Origin: Nitrospira sp. CG24C
Lineage (GTDB): Bacteria; Nitrospirota; Nitrospiria; Nitrospirales; Nitrospiraceae
Assembly: GCA_002869885.2 (NCBI GenBank)
Contig: NEWR02000014.1
Location: 17,292 to 73,155 of the forward strand
Direction of reading: 5' to 3'
DNA length: 55,864 nucleotides
The notes below the pieces were generated by a model, which saw only the letters and a program-made list of their open reading frames with translations, was not told the DNA's origin and did not search any database. Positions 29,020 to 38,621 of this stretch are shown piece by piece; the first letter of the stretch is position 1; each line of letters starts with the position of its first letter. The translations under genes were made by a program, and so were the position numbers.

Positions 29020-30579
29020 TTAATCCACCCTTACCGGCTGTTTGGGCTCGAGTGACGCCACGGTTCCCCGTTCCAGTCGATCCACCAATGCCTGAACCGA
29101 CCCGTTCATCATTTTCAAGAAGGGGGAGGGATAGAGGCCGATCCAGAGGATCATTAGCGACAAGGCCGACGCGATGAGTATTTCGCGGGGATGCAGATCG
29201 CGAATGGAGTCCTTGACAGCTTTGCCGAGCGGTCCCAGCATCGACCGCTCGTAGTACCAGAGAAAATAGGCTGCGCTGAAGATGACGCCGGTGACCGCGA
29301 TCCCACCGTACAGCCAATTGGCCTTGAAAGTTCCCAAGAGGATGAGGAATTCACCGACGAAGCCATTGGTGCCAGGCAAGCCGATCGACGCCAGCCCGAT
29401 GAACAGGAAAAAGCTTGCGAGCAAAGGGGTCTGTTTGGCCATGCCGCCGAATGAGCCCAGATGGGTGCTCTGTTGCCGTGAGTAGAGAAAGCCCGCAATG
29501 AAGAACAAACCTGCCGTACTGAATCCCAAATTGATCATGGTGAGCAGGCTGCCTTGGAGTCCTTGATAGTTCAGGGCGAACAGACCAATCACCACAAACC
29601 CGAGGTGGCTGATGCTGCTGAACGCCAGGAGCCGTCGAAAATCTTGCTGGACCAGCGCCATAATGGCTCCGTAGAGAACTGCCGCCAATCCCAGCGCCAT
29701 GATGATTGAGACGACGGTCTGGCTTTTCGATGCGTCCGGGAGCAACGGGATGCTAAACCGGATGAAGCCGAATGTGCCGAGCTTCAGTCCGGCCAGCACC
29801 ACTGCCATGCCGATCGGACCCTCGAAGAGGGCGTCCGGGAGCCAGGTGTGGAAGGGGAATACCGGGGCCTTGAACGCGAAGCCGAGGAACAACAGCCAGA
29901 AAATGAGGACTTGCTGACTCAACGGAATCGGGACGGAGAGCAGTTCTAATAAGTCGAATGAGTAGGTCGGTTCTATGTGGCGTAGCGTCGCCCACTGGTG
30001 ATAATTGATGTCCAAGAGGGCGATGCCCACTAACATGAATACGCTTCCAAGCAAGGTATAGAGTACGAATTTTAGCGCTGCGTAGTGCCGCTCCGCTCCT
30101 CCGCCCCAGAGCTTGATCATAAAATAACTGGGAATGAGCATGAGTTCCCAGAAGACGAAGAAGAGGATCAAGTCGAGGGAGAGGAATACTCCCATCGTGG
30201 TCGTTTCGAGGGCAAGGAGCGCCATCATGTAGAGCTTCACTTGATGGCGGACGGTGTCCCAACTATAGATGACGATCAGAACCGTGAGAAAGGCGGTGAG
30301 CCCAACGAACAGCACACTGATTCCATCGACCGCGAGGTGATAGCTGATTCCGAGGGCGGGAATCCATGGCACGTGTTCGGAAAACTGCATGGCGGCCGAT
30401 TCGGGAACGAATCGTAGGAGCACGAATGCGCAGAGGGCCAATTCCAAAAGGGCAATCGCCAAGGCAGAGGTCCGGACCATGTCCTCGTCGTCGAACAGCC
30501 ACAGGACCACGGCCCCAATGACGGGGAGAAAAAGAATACAGGTGAGAATGGGAAACGTTGATGCCAGTTCTTCTATCAT
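29020..30579 (-). CDS. nuoM: NADH-quinone oxidoreductase subunit M, first copy (NuoM1)
   Basis: 519 residues, a normal length for NuoM. FFVFWELMLIPSYFMIKLWGG contains the conserved helix 5 glutamate, and FAFKAPVFPFHTWLPDA the helix 7 lysine and the FHTWLPD motif. It is closer to ordinary NuoM than the second copy. Separated from nuoL by 9 bases and from nuoM2 by 5 bases. Confidence 0.95.
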   Translation of the reverse strand: MIEELASTFPILTCILFLPVIGAVVLWLFDDEDMVRTSALAIALLELALCAFVLLRFVPESAAMQFSEHVPWIPALGISYHLAVDGISVLFVGLTAFLTVLIVIYSWDTVRHQVKLYMMALLALETTTMGVFLSLDLILFFVFWELMLIPSYFMIKLWGGGAERHYAALKFVLYTLLGSVFMLVGIALLDINYHQWATLRHIEPTYSFDLLELLSVPIPLSQQVLIFWLLFLGFAFKAPVFPFHTWLPDALFEGPIGMAVVLAGLKLGTFGFIRFSIPLLPDASKSQTVVSIIMALGLAAVLYGAIMALVQQDFRRLLAFSSISHLGFVVIGLFALNYQGLQGSLLTMINLGFSTAGLFFIAGFLYSRQQSTHLGSFGGMAKQTPLLASFFLFIGLASIGLPGTNGFVGEFLILLGTFKANWLYGGIAVTGVIFSAAYFLWYYERSMLGPLGKAVKDSIRDLHPREILIASALSLMILWIGLYPSPFLKMMNGSVQALVDRLERGTVASLEPKQPVRVD

Positions 30580-30588
30580 TACAGCGCT

Positions 30589-32553
30589 TTATAGTTGCAC
30601 GATGAGCTGAATAATGACCGCCAGCAGAAACAGCCCTGCCACAATGATGGCGGCGTAATGATGCACCATGCCGCTCTGTAGTTGCCGCCACTGGCGAGCG
30701 GCAAGATGGTTGCCGTACCCGATGATATTGAGGCCGCCGTAGATCACGTATTTCTCAGCCCAAGTCGAACCAGCTGCGGCCAAGTCAGCGGCCTGTGCGA
30801 CGCTGCGCACGAGGCCATCGATGACGGTGCGGTCGAACCAGTCGAGCAGAAGGCCCAGTTTCTTGGTCGGCTCCACCCATAACAGGTCATAGAGTTCATC
30901 GACGTAGTACTTGTTGAGGACAGTCGTGTAGGCAGCCTGGAATTGTTCCGCCAGACGATCAGGCACCGAACGATTCACGCTATAAAAATAATGCGCGAGA
31001 CCCCAGCCCACCAACGCTATCCCTGTAGCAACCATCATAAGGGTGAGCACGAGTCCGGTGCTCACCTCATGCTCGCCTACCGCGCCTGCGACCGGTGCAA
31101 GGAATTGATGGAGCCAGCCCTGGTCAGGGGGAAACCCCAGGAACCCGCCGAGAACGGACAGCACACTTAACGCCAGCAACGGGCCGACCATTACCATCGG
31201 CGACTCGTGCACATGTTCCTCCGTATGATGGTCCATGCGGGATGTGCCATAAAAGGTCAGATAGACCAGGCGAAACATATAGAAGGAGGTCAAGAGAGCG
31301 CCGATGGCAGCCATGCCATAGAGCACATAGTGTTCGTGCGTAAAGGCATGGGCCAGGATTTCGTCTTTGCTCCAGAAGCCTGCCAACGGCGGAATGCCGG
31401 CAATGGCGATCGTGCCGATCAGAAACAGCCGATAGGTCCAGGGGATTTTCGATTTGAGGCCGCCCATCTTTCGAATATCTTGCTCGCCCGAGAGCGCGTG
31501 GATGACCGATCCGGCTGCAAGAAATAAGAGAGCCTTGAAGAAGGCATGGGTCATGAGGTGGAAGATGGCAGCCGTGTAGGCCCCGATCCCGCACCCGAGA
31601 AACATGTACCCGAGCTGGCTCACCGTCGAATAGGCCAAGACGCGCTTGATGTCCGTTTGCACGAGGCCGATGGTGGCGGCGAAGAGTGCCGTAATGCCGC
31701 CGATAGTTCCAACCCAAAACATGGCTGTAGGTGACATGTCGAAAATGGCATGGTTCCGCACAATCATGTAGACCCCGGCCGTGACCATTGTTGCCGCATG
31801 GATGAGCGCGCTGACCGGCGTCGGCCCCTCCATTGCGTCCGGGAGCCAAGTATACAGAGGGAGCTGGGCCGATTTCCCGATCGCGCCGACGAGTAAACAG
31901 AGAGCAATTGCCGTGGCCATCTCCGGCGAGAGCTGGCCGACCTGGGCAAAGACTTTCGTATAGTCGAGCGTCTTGAAATTGATGAAGATGAGAAAAATGG
32001 CCAACAGGAAGCCGGCGTCGCCGATGCGGTTCACCACAAAGGCTTTCGAAGCGGCTTTGGCGGCAGAGACTTTGGTGTAGTAGTAGCCGATCAACAGATA
32101 GGAACAGAGCCCCACCCCTTCCCAGCCGATGAACAGCACAACATAATTGTTCCCCATGACGAGGAGCAACATGGAGACCATGAAGAGGTTCATGTAGGTG
32201 AAGAAGCGCGTAAATCCGGCCTCTCCATGCATATAGCCGACGGAGTAGATGTGAATCAGGAGTCCGACTCCCGTGACGACAAGCAGCATGATGCATGTGA
32301 GAGGATCGACGAGATAGGCCAGATTGACGGTGAGGTCGCCTCCGAAGATCCACCGGTAGGCGATGACCTCGTGGGCCGTGCCGGTCCGCAAGATGTCGAC
32401 GAAGACGCCGACTGTGCAGAGAAACGACAGTCCCACCGATCCCCAAGCAAGCCGGTGAGCGAAGTCGTGGGAATACCGCGTGCCCAGGAGTCCGTTTAAG
32501 ATCACGGCCAGCAAAGGGAACAGCGGAATAAGTTGTATGAGCAGATCGGTCAC
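30589..32553 (-). CDS. nuoL: NADH-quinone oxidoreductase subunit L with extended C-terminal arm
   Basis: 654 residues, starting at GTG 32553. The antiporter core shows GWEGVGLCSYLLIGYYYT and SAQLPLYTWLPDAMEGPTPV. The C-terminal part contains YYVDELYD and VIDGLVRSVAQAADLA, and the segment between VIDGLV and LQSGMVHHY is about 42 residues, longer than the roughly 20-25 I expect in ordinary NuoL. This region forms the lateral helix that clamps the antiporter subunits, so lengthening fits an extra NuoM. The expected length is from memory. Confidence 0.95.
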   Translation of the reverse strand: MTDLLIQLIPLFPLLAVILNGLLGTRYSHDFAHRLAWGSVGLSFLCTVGVFVDILRTGTAHEVIAYRWIFGGDLTVNLAYLVDPLTCIMLLVVTGVGLLIHIYSVGYMHGEAGFTRFFTYMNLFMVSMLLLVMGNNYVVLFIGWEGVGLCSYLLIGYYYTKVSAAKAASKAFVVNRIGDAGFLLAIFLIFINFKTLDYTKVFAQVGQLSPEMATAIALCLLVGAIGKSAQLPLYTWLPDAMEGPTPVSALIHAATMVTAGVYMIVRNHAIFDMSPTAMFWVGTIGGITALFAATIGLVQTDIKRVLAYSTVSQLGYMFLGCGIGAYTAAIFHLMTHAFFKALLFLAAGSVIHALSGEQDIRKMGGLKSKIPWTYRLFLIGTIAIAGIPPLAGFWSKDEILAHAFTHEHYVLYGMAAIGALLTSFYMFRLVYLTFYGTSRMDHHTEEHVHESPMVMVGPLLALSVLSVLGGFLGFPPDQGWLHQFLAPVAGAVGEHEVSTGLVLTLMMVATGIALVGWGLAHYFYSVNRSVPDRLAEQFQAAYTTVLNKYYVDELYDLLWVEPTKKLGLLLDWFDRTVIDGLVRSVAQAADLAAAGSTWAEKYVIYGGLNIIGYGNHLAARQWRQLQSGMVHHYAAIIVAGLFLLAVIIQLIVQL

Positions 32554-32554
32554 G

Positions 32555-32857
32555 TTACCACTTCAGGAGATTCATCTCATCCACGTTGGTGGAGATCTTT
32601 CCACGGAACACGACGATGATGATGGCCAGCCCGATTGCCGCTTCCCCCGCCGCGATGGCGATGATGAAGAGGGCCACCAGCTGGCCTGCCATGGATTCCA
32701 AGTAATGGGAAAAGGCGACAAGGTTGATGTTCGCCGCATTCAGCATGATCTCGACAGACATCAATACGATGATGAAGTTCCGTCTGATCACCACACCGAG
32801 CAGTCCGGTAATAAAGAGTACGGCGCTGACGGCCACGTATGCGCTTAATGGAACCAT
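32555..32857 (-). CDS. nuoK: NADH-quinone oxidoreductase subunit K
   Basis: 100 residues from the ATG at 32857 (MVPLSAYVAVSAVLF); the longer frame reads back through repeat DNA. Three membrane helices, with the two conserved glutamates in VLMSVEIMLNAANINLVAF and AAGEAAIGLAI. Ends one base before the nuoL start codon. Confidence 0.95.
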   Translation of the reverse strand: MVPLSAYVAVSAVLFITGLLGVVIRRNFIIVLMSVEIMLNAANINLVAFSHYLESMAGQLVALFIIAIAAGEAAIGLAIIIVVFRGKISTNVDEMNLLKW

Positions 32858-32865
32858 AGTTATCC

Positions 32866-32949
32866 GTGAAACGTGAAACGTGAAACGTGAAACGCACGCA
32901 CCGTTGTCTTTTCTGCGGTTGCTTGACCCTTCACGCCTTACGTTCTTTG
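32866..32949. repeat. Heptamer array between nuoJ and nuoK
   Basis: GTGAAAC is repeated four times without change (32866-32893). A degenerate oppositely oriented arm with CTTCACG (32929) and CCTTACG (32936) overlaps the nuoJ stop codon. Confidence 0.72.
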
Positions 32950-33455
32950 TTGGCCGGCTTCGGAGTTTTTGCCAGGACGATCGCGCCGATGACGGCGCCC
33001 AACAGAAACACCCCGACGATTTCGAACTGCAACAGATACTCACTGAACATTTTGATCCCGACCGCGTGGGTATCGCCGTCCCGGAGTATCGCTTCGGCAG
33101 GCGCATCGCCCTTTGCGCCTCCGAAGGGTGAACGGATCAGGAGGGCCAGCACGTACAATGATCCGATCGCTGCCGGGACCAGAAAGTACAGGTACGAGGA
33201 GTGGAAATACCGATCGTCGGTCTTCAGGTTCATGAGCATCAGTACGAAGAGGTACAACACGAGGATTGCGCCGGCGTAAACGATAACCTGCACGGCCCAG
33301 AGGAACTCAGCGTTAAGAATGATGAATAGTCCGGAGACATGGAGCAATAGGGCCAAAAGCGCCAAGCCGCAATGCACCGGGTTCTTAAGCGAGACGGTCA
33401 TGACGCCCGCAGCAATACTGGCCAGGGCAAAATAGGCGAAAAATACCAAAACCAT
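32931..33455 (-). CDS. nuoJ: NADH-quinone oxidoreductase subunit J
   Basis: 174 residues with five predicted membrane helices. AVQVIVYAGAILVLYLFVLML is the signature helix of NuoJ, containing the pi-bulge segment that transmits conformational change in complex I. The extreme C-terminus (KERKA) is encoded within a heptamer repeat arm. Eight bases follow the nuoI stop. Confidence 0.94.
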   Translation of the reverse strand: MVLVFFAYFALASIAAGVMTVSLKNPVHCGLALLALLLHVSGLFIILNAEFLWAVQVIVYAGAILVLYLFVLMLMNLKTDDRYFHSSYLYFLVPAAIGSLYVLALLIRSPFGGAKGDAPAEAILRDGDTHAVGIKMFSEYLLQFEIVGVFLLGAVIGAIVLAKTPKPANKERKA

Positions 33456-33463
33456 TGAATGAC

Positions 33464-34051
33464 TTAGCCTAGATGCTTGGGTGGTGGTTGGGTCGGCTTC
33501 AGTACCGATTGCGGGAAATAATACCGATATTCCCTGCTTTCCTCAACGTTCTTTTCCTGATTATGCGCGTACAGGTATTTCTTTGCATCGTCGAGATGAC
33601 GTTCACCGATTTCGTACAGCCGCTTCTTGTCGAACAGCAAGGTGCGCTTATCATGAGTTGAGAACTCGTACATCTTCGTCATCGCCAGCGCGTTGACGGG
33701 ACAAGCTTCGACGCAGTAGCCGCAAAAGACGCATTTCGTAATGTCGATATAAAACTCACTGGCGAATCGCTGTAGTGGACGCTCCGGATCTTCCAAGCTA
33801 ATGACCTTGATACAGCGGGATGGGCAGGCGGCTTCGCAGAGGTCACAGCCGACACAACGTTCCTGGTGATCGTCGTAACGTAAGAGCGCGAGTGCCCCTC
33901 GGTGGGTATCGGGAAGGGTTCGCTGCTCCCGTGGATACTGGAACGTGATGGGCTTGTGGAACATGTGCTTGAACGTCACCTTCATCGCATCCCAGATCTC
34001 ATAGAACAATGCGGCTTGGAGGACTTGCTTTATCAGTGATGGAGCACTCAT
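33464..34051 (-). CDS. nuoI: NADH-quinone oxidoreductase subunit I
   Basis: 195 residues. Two 4Fe-4S motifs, CVGCDLCEAACPSRC and CVFCGYCVEACPVNAL, hold clusters N6a and N6b that pass electrons toward NuoB. It directly follows nuoG with 19 bases between; nuoH, which normally separates G and I, is absent from this position. Confidence 0.96.
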   Translation of the reverse strand: MSAPSLIKQVLQAALFYEIWDAMKVTFKHMFHKPITFQYPREQRTLPDTHRGALALLRYDDHQERCVGCDLCEAACPSRCIKVISLEDPERPLQRFASEFYIDITKCVFCGYCVEACPVNALAMTKMYEFSTHDKRTLLFDKKRLYEIGERHLDDAKKYLYAHNQEKNVEESREYRYYFPQSVLKPTQPPPKHLG

Positions 34052-34070
34052 GCGCGCTTTCTGCTCTCTC

Positions 34071-36767
34071 TTAGGCCTTTTCGATCGTCACGCGGGTCTG
34101 CTTAAATGTGGGAACTCCGGTCGTCGGATCAACCTGGACCGACATCAAGTCCTTCACCGGCGGCTCATTAAAATGTTCCGGGAAGAAACAGGTCTGCGGA
34201 GCGACGGATTGATCGGGCTGCGCCGCCAATTGCATTGAGCCACGATCCGACGTGAGACGCACCGTCGCTCCCTCACCCACGGCTAGCCGTTCCATATCTT
34301 GGGGATTCATCCTGAGCCGCCCTGTATTAGGGGCAATGGTGATGAGCCCGGGGGCATTGGTGGACAGCTTACCGGAATGATACAGGACTTGTCCCAGTAT
34401 CAAGGCGAAGGGCCGCTGGCTCTTGGAATCGGATGGAGCGGAGGCTCGATAGCGAGATCCCACATCCTTGGTGTAGTCGTTTGAGAGATAGTGGTCCATT
34501 GCCGGCACAACCTTGCGTGGCTGTCCGAGGTTGTAGTACCCGGGCAGCAACTTCATAATCTCGGATTGAATATCGTTCGAGGATTCATACCCCCATTGAC
34601 AGTCCAGCGCGTTGGCCAGCGCCGTCATGATGTGCCAGTCCGGCAAACTTTCCCCGATTGGATCGATGGCCTCACGGACGCGCAGGACTCGGCCTTCCAG
34701 ATTGGTGAAGGTGCCGTCCTTCTCCGCAGAGGTGCAAGCCGGCAGCACCGCATGCGCCATGCGCGCCGTGTCGGTCAGGAACGGATCCTGGACAACGAGC
34801 AACTCGAGCCGATCCAGCGCGGCACGGACCTCCATCGATGCGGGCAACGTAGCCAGCGGGTTTTCTCCGATGACATAGAGGGCGCGGATCTGGCCGCTCC
34901 TGCAGCGATTGAGAATTTCGACGAGATCTGCCCCTGAGTTAGCCGTCGGGAGCGTGGCGTCCCAGGCCTTGGCAAAACGGTCGCGAGCGGTTTGATCGCT
35001 GAACAAGGCTTGACCAGGGAGAAATTCCGGCGCGGCCCCCATGTCCACGGCCCCCTGCTCGTTCGGCTCTTCCGTGACTGTATTTACCCCGCAGCCTGGT
35101 TGGTCCAACTTGCCGGTGATCCAGGCGAGATCAATCAGTTTCAAGACATTCTGGTATCCATCAGGCCGGCGGACAATCCCTTCAGCGCAGAGGATGATGG
35201 ATCGAGGCGCTTCGGCAAAGATCGCCACGGTGTCTTTCAACGATGCGACCGACATGCCGGTCTGCGCCGCCACCTGTTCCAACGAGATGTGGGCCACAGC
35301 AGCCTTGAGGGCTTCGAAGGCCAGGGGGTGTTTCTTGACGCTGGTTTCGTCAACCAAGTCCAACTCCAGGGCGGCCTTCACAAGTCCGTCGATCACGAGT
35401 CCTTCCGTTCCCGGCGTGATCAGGACCGGATGGGATGCGAGCTTGGCCATGTTCGTGACAGCGGAATCGATGACCACCACTTGTGCCCTATAGACGCGAA
35501 TCGCTTCTTTGATGCGCACAGCCGTGAGCGGGTTTGTTTCCGTGATGTTGGAGCCGATGAGAATCACGGCTTTGGCTTTCGTCAGGTCTTCCCAGTCGTT
35601 CGGGCTTCGCCCGATTCCCAAAGCGTGTCGGGAGGCATGGACAAAGTTCAGGTGACCGTAGCGCGCACTGCTGTCGAACTGGTTGGTCTGGAACCCGGTG
35701 CGCATGAGTTTCTGAAAGAGATACAGTTCTTCGTTGGTGCAACGGGCGGTGATCAGGCCGGCGATCGCGTCTGGTCCGTGCTTGCGCCGGATTTCTGAGA
35801 ACCGATCAACGACCTGGTGCATGGTTTCGAGCCAGGGGGTTTCGACGAGCTGATTGCCTTTACGAAGGAGCGGTTGCTTCAAACGTGCAGCGCTATCGAT
35901 GTATTCGAACCCGAAACGCCCCCGCACGCAGAGCCCGCCGTGCCCCTTGGCTGTGTCGGCCCGGTCACCCCATTTGTTTTTCCAGGACAGAGGCGAGGTC
36001 ACGCGAACGACTTCCGCGTCCTTGGTCTCAAGGTACATCTGGCAGCCGTCCCCGCAATAGTTACAGGTCGTCGTGGTTTTCTTCATCTGCCACGGCTTGT
36101 ACAAATATTTAGAGAACTTGTTCGTGATGGCGCCGACTGGGCAGACGGCAAGGCAGTCTCCACAGAACTCGCAGGACAGTGCGAAATCTCCCTTCGGCAC
36201 GACTTGATTGAATCCGCCTTTCTTCATGAATTGAAGCGCATCGATCATCAGCACGTCTTTACAGACGTTGATGCATTCCGCGCAGGCGATGCAGCGGTTC
36301 ATATTAAAGTCGAGTACCGGACTGCGCGTATCTTCCGGAATGAATTTCTGCTTCGCGTTGGCCAGGTTTGTCACTCCGTGCCGGAAGGCCATGTCTTGCA
36401 GTTCACAGTGGCCGTCGGCGTCGCAGACCGGGCAGTCGAGCGGATGGACGGAGAGATGTTTTTCCACTGCTTTCTTACGGGCCTGGAAGAGTTCCTCCCC
36501 CTCGGTTTTGATGATCATGCCGGCCGCCGCTTTGGCGGTGCAGGAACGGACGGGTGCTTTCTTGCCTTCCTGCATGACCAAACACATGCCGCAGGAACCG
36601 AAGGGGTCGAAGGTATAGTGGTAGCACATGGCCGGGATGATCTTGCCCGTACTCGATATCACGTCGTAGAGCGAGACCCCGCTCTTTGCCGTCACGGACT
36701 TCCCATCGATCGACAGTTCGATCGTGGCTGCTTCTATGTCAGGATTGGCCGCTGGCTTCAAACCCAT
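34071..36767 (-). CDS. nuoG: NADH-quinone oxidoreductase subunit G
   Basis: 898 residues. The N-terminal ferredoxin-like domain has CYHYTFDPFGSCGMC, followed by HPLDCPVCDADGHCELQ, then CIACAECINVC and CEFCGDCLAVCPVGA, and CNYCGDGC of the extra cluster. The C-terminal part is a molybdopterin-oxidoreductase-like domain; at the place where formate dehydrogenases have Cys or Sec (SARxC) this protein has SARYGHL, so it appears to lack the metal ligand and to be a structural NuoG. nuoE and nuoF are not adjacent. Confidence 0.94.
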   Translation of the reverse strand: MGLKPAANPDIEAATIELSIDGKSVTAKSGVSLYDVISSTGKIIPAMCYHYTFDPFGSCGMCLVMQEGKKAPVRSCTAKAAAGMIIKTEGEELFQARKKAVEKHLSVHPLDCPVCDADGHCELQDMAFRHGVTNLANAKQKFIPEDTRSPVLDFNMNRCIACAECINVCKDVLMIDALQFMKKGGFNQVVPKGDFALSCEFCGDCLAVCPVGAITNKFSKYLYKPWQMKKTTTTCNYCGDGCQMYLETKDAEVVRVTSPLSWKNKWGDRADTAKGHGGLCVRGRFGFEYIDSAARLKQPLLRKGNQLVETPWLETMHQVVDRFSEIRRKHGPDAIAGLITARCTNEELYLFQKLMRTGFQTNQFDSSARYGHLNFVHASRHALGIGRSPNDWEDLTKAKAVILIGSNITETNPLTAVRIKEAIRVYRAQVVVIDSAVTNMAKLASHPVLITPGTEGLVIDGLVKAALELDLVDETSVKKHPLAFEALKAAVAHISLEQVAAQTGMSVASLKDTVAIFAEAPRSIILCAEGIVRRPDGYQNVLKLIDLAWITGKLDQPGCGVNTVTEEPNEQGAVDMGAAPEFLPGQALFSDQTARDRFAKAWDATLPTANSGADLVEILNRCRSGQIRALYVIGENPLATLPASMEVRAALDRLELLVVQDPFLTDTARMAHAVLPACTSAEKDGTFTNLEGRVLRVREAIDPIGESLPDWHIMTALANALDCQWGYESSNDIQSEIMKLLPGYYNLGQPRKVVPAMDHYLSNDYTKDVGSRYRASAPSDSKSQRPFALILGQVLYHSGKLSTNAPGLITIAPNTGRLRMNPQDMERLAVGEGATVRLTSDRGSMQLAAQPDQSVAPQTCFFPEHFNEPPVKDLMSVQVDPTTGVPTFKQTRVTIEKA

Positions 36768-36779
36768 AATTTTTCCTCA

Positions 36780-36858
36780 GTGCTGAGTTCTGAGTGTTGA
36801 GTTCTCAGTGGGTGCACTGTATGTACATGCTCGGCACTCATTTCTCAGCACTTCTCAT
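36780..36858. repeat. Paired inverted heptamer array between nuoD and nuoG
   Basis: GTGCTGA (36780), GTTCTGA (36787), GTGTTGA (36794) and GTTCTCA (36801) face TCGGCAC (36831), TCATTTC (36838), TCAGCAC (36845) and TTCTCAT (36852). TCAGCAC is the exact inverse of GTGCTGA. It fills the 87-base gap where nuoE and nuoF would normally lie. Confidence 0.75.
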
Positions 36859-38099
36859 CGGTCACATTCTCCCATCACAATGTCGTAAGTCCCGAAGATC
36901 GTGACCGCGTCGGAGATCATGTAGCCTCTGGACATATGGTCGAATGCGCCCATATGGATAAACGAGGGGGCGCGAATTTTTAAACGGTAGGGTTTCCCGC
37001 CGCCCGTGCTGACGATGTAGAATCCCAACTCCCCCTTGTGCGCTTCAGTTCCGCAATAGATCTCTCCCGGAGGGGCGTCGAAGCCCTGCGAGAAGAGCTT
37101 GAATTGCTGGATCATGGACTCCAGATTCGTAAAGACTCGTTGCTTCGGCGGCAATGTGACGCTGGGCACATCAGCCATGATGGGGCCCTCCTGCATCTGC
37201 TCCAGGCATTGCCGGATGATCTTCACGCTTTCATAGAGTTCCTGGACGCGGATCCAGTATCGATCGTAGGTGTCGCCGTTTTTGCCGAGCGGCACACTGA
37301 ATTCGCATTTCGGATAGGCTGAATAGGGCTCGGCTTTACGGAGATCGTAGTCAACGCCCGAGCCGCGGAGCGTCGGCCCACTGAGACCGAAGCTCACGGC
37401 GTCTTCCGCCGAGATGATGGCCACCCCTTTGGTCCGTCCAACCCAAATCCGGTTCTTCTCCAGGAAGACCACATACTCGTCGATTTTTGGCGGGAAGTAG
37501 TCTAGAAACTGCTTCAGTTTATCGAGCAATGAGGCCGTGAAGTCCCGTTCGACGCCGCCGATGCGATACCAGCTGGTGGTGAGGCGCGCACCGCAAAGCT
37601 CGTCGAACCAATCCATCAAAATTTCCCGATCACGGAAGCAATAGAAAAAGACGGTCATGGCTCCGATGTCGAGAGCCTGGGTGCCGAGCCAAAACTGATG
37701 GCCAATGATCCGTTGGACCTCCGCCACGATCGTGCGCAGGTACTCGGCACGGTCCGGCAGGGTGATGTTCATGAGTTTTTCGATCGCGCGGCAGTACGCA
37801 AAATTGTTGTACATCGCGCAGACGTAATCGAGCCGGTCGGTATGGGGAATAAACTGGTGATAGGTGCCGTCTTCGGCGAGCTTTTCCACGCCGCGATGCA
37901 AAAATCCCAGCACAGGAGTAGATTTGACGAGGCGTTCTCCTTCCAATTCGAGGATCACTTTCAGCACCCCATGGGTGGCGGGGTGCTGGGGCCCCATGTT
38001 GAGCAGGAGCTCCTCCGAGCGCAGGGTCGGGAGAGTTTCACTCCCCGGATGGGCCGGATCGAGCTTGTAGACGGTTGTTCGTTGATCTTCAAAGGCCAT
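36855..38099 (-). CDS. nuoD: NADH-quinone oxidoreductase subunit D
   Basis: 414 residues. The N-terminal NMGPQHPATHGVLK segment and the later GSGVDYDLRKAEPYSAY are diagnostic. With NuoB it forms the quinone-binding pocket; the pocket histidine lies in the HPATHG motif. Separate from nuoC, not fused. Confidence 0.96.
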   Translation of the reverse strand: MAFEDQRTTVYKLDPAHPGSETLPTLRSEELLLNMGPQHPATHGVLKVILELEGERLVKSTPVLGFLHRGVEKLAEDGTYHQFIPHTDRLDYVCAMYNNFAYCRAIEKLMNITLPDRAEYLRTIVAEVQRIIGHQFWLGTQALDIGAMTVFFYCFRDREILMDWFDELCGARLTTSWYRIGGVERDFTASLLDKLKQFLDYFPPKIDEYVVFLEKNRIWVGRTKGVAIISAEDAVSFGLSGPTLRGSGVDYDLRKAEPYSAYPKCEFSVPLGKNGDTYDRYWIRVQELYESVKIIRQCLEQMQEGPIMADVPSVTLPPKQRVFTNLESMIQQFKLFSQGFDAPPGEIYCGTEAHKGELGFYIVSTGGGKPYRLKIRAPSFIHMGAFDHMSRGYMISDAVTIFGTYDIVMGECDR

Positions 38100-38107
38100 T
38101 GTTTGTC

Positions 38108-38611
38108 CTACCGGGCCGTTTCGTCCAGGAACTCAAATGTGTCACGCCAGCCCTTGCCACGGAGCGGAAAATCTTTTCGCAACGGATAGCCTTCGGTATA
38201 GTCATCCGGCAGGAGGATTCGGCGAAGATCCGGATGATTTCGGAAGCGGATTCCCATCATGTCGTAGACTTCGCGCTCCATGAAGTCCGCGCCCTTCCAG
38301 AGATCCGTTAGGGAATCCACGATGCAATCCGACTCCGGTACCCTGGTCTTGAGCCGGATGCGGTGACGTTTCCGGATCGAATAGAACTCGTACACGACTT
38401 CAAACCGTTCCTCGTCGTCAGGCCAGTCGACCGAACTCACGTGCACGATGTAGTCGAAGTCCATAGCCGGATCGTCGTGAAGGAATTGTGCGATCTCATG
38501 GAGCCGACCCCGCATCACGGTTACCGCAAGCTCCCCGCGCCATTCGACGGCTTTGATGAAGCCGGTGGCAAAATCTTCTTGGAGCCGGCTGGCCAGTTCC
38601 TGCAATGACAT
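38108..38611 (-). CDS. nuoC: NADH-quinone oxidoreductase subunit C
   Basis: 167 residues. The C-terminal FMEREVYDMMGIRFRNHPDLRRILLPDDYTEGYPLRKDFP block is the family signature. Forms part of the peripheral arm with NuoD. Eight bases separate it from nuoD and ten from nuoB. Confidence 0.96.
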   Translation of the reverse strand: MSLQELASRLQEDFATGFIKAVEWRGELAVTVMRGRLHEIAQFLHDDPAMDFDYIVHVSSVDWPDDEERFEVVYEFYSIRKRHRIRLKTRVPESDCIVDSLTDLWKGADFMEREVYDMMGIRFRNHPDLRRILLPDDYTEGYPLRKDFPLRGKGWRDTFEFLDETAR

Positions 38612-38621
38612 CGATTGAGAC

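Noticed and set aside
32866..32893. CRISPR array
   Set aside because: Units are 7 bases with no spacers; this is a simple tandem repeat.
34992..35798. 268-codon plus-strand frame
   Set aside because: Antisense to nuoG with shadow-type composition.
34071..36767. Molybdenum formate dehydrogenase instead of NuoG
   Set aside because: The Cys/Sec ligand position appears to be Gly (SARYGHL) and the gene is inside the nuo operon, so NuoG is the better call.
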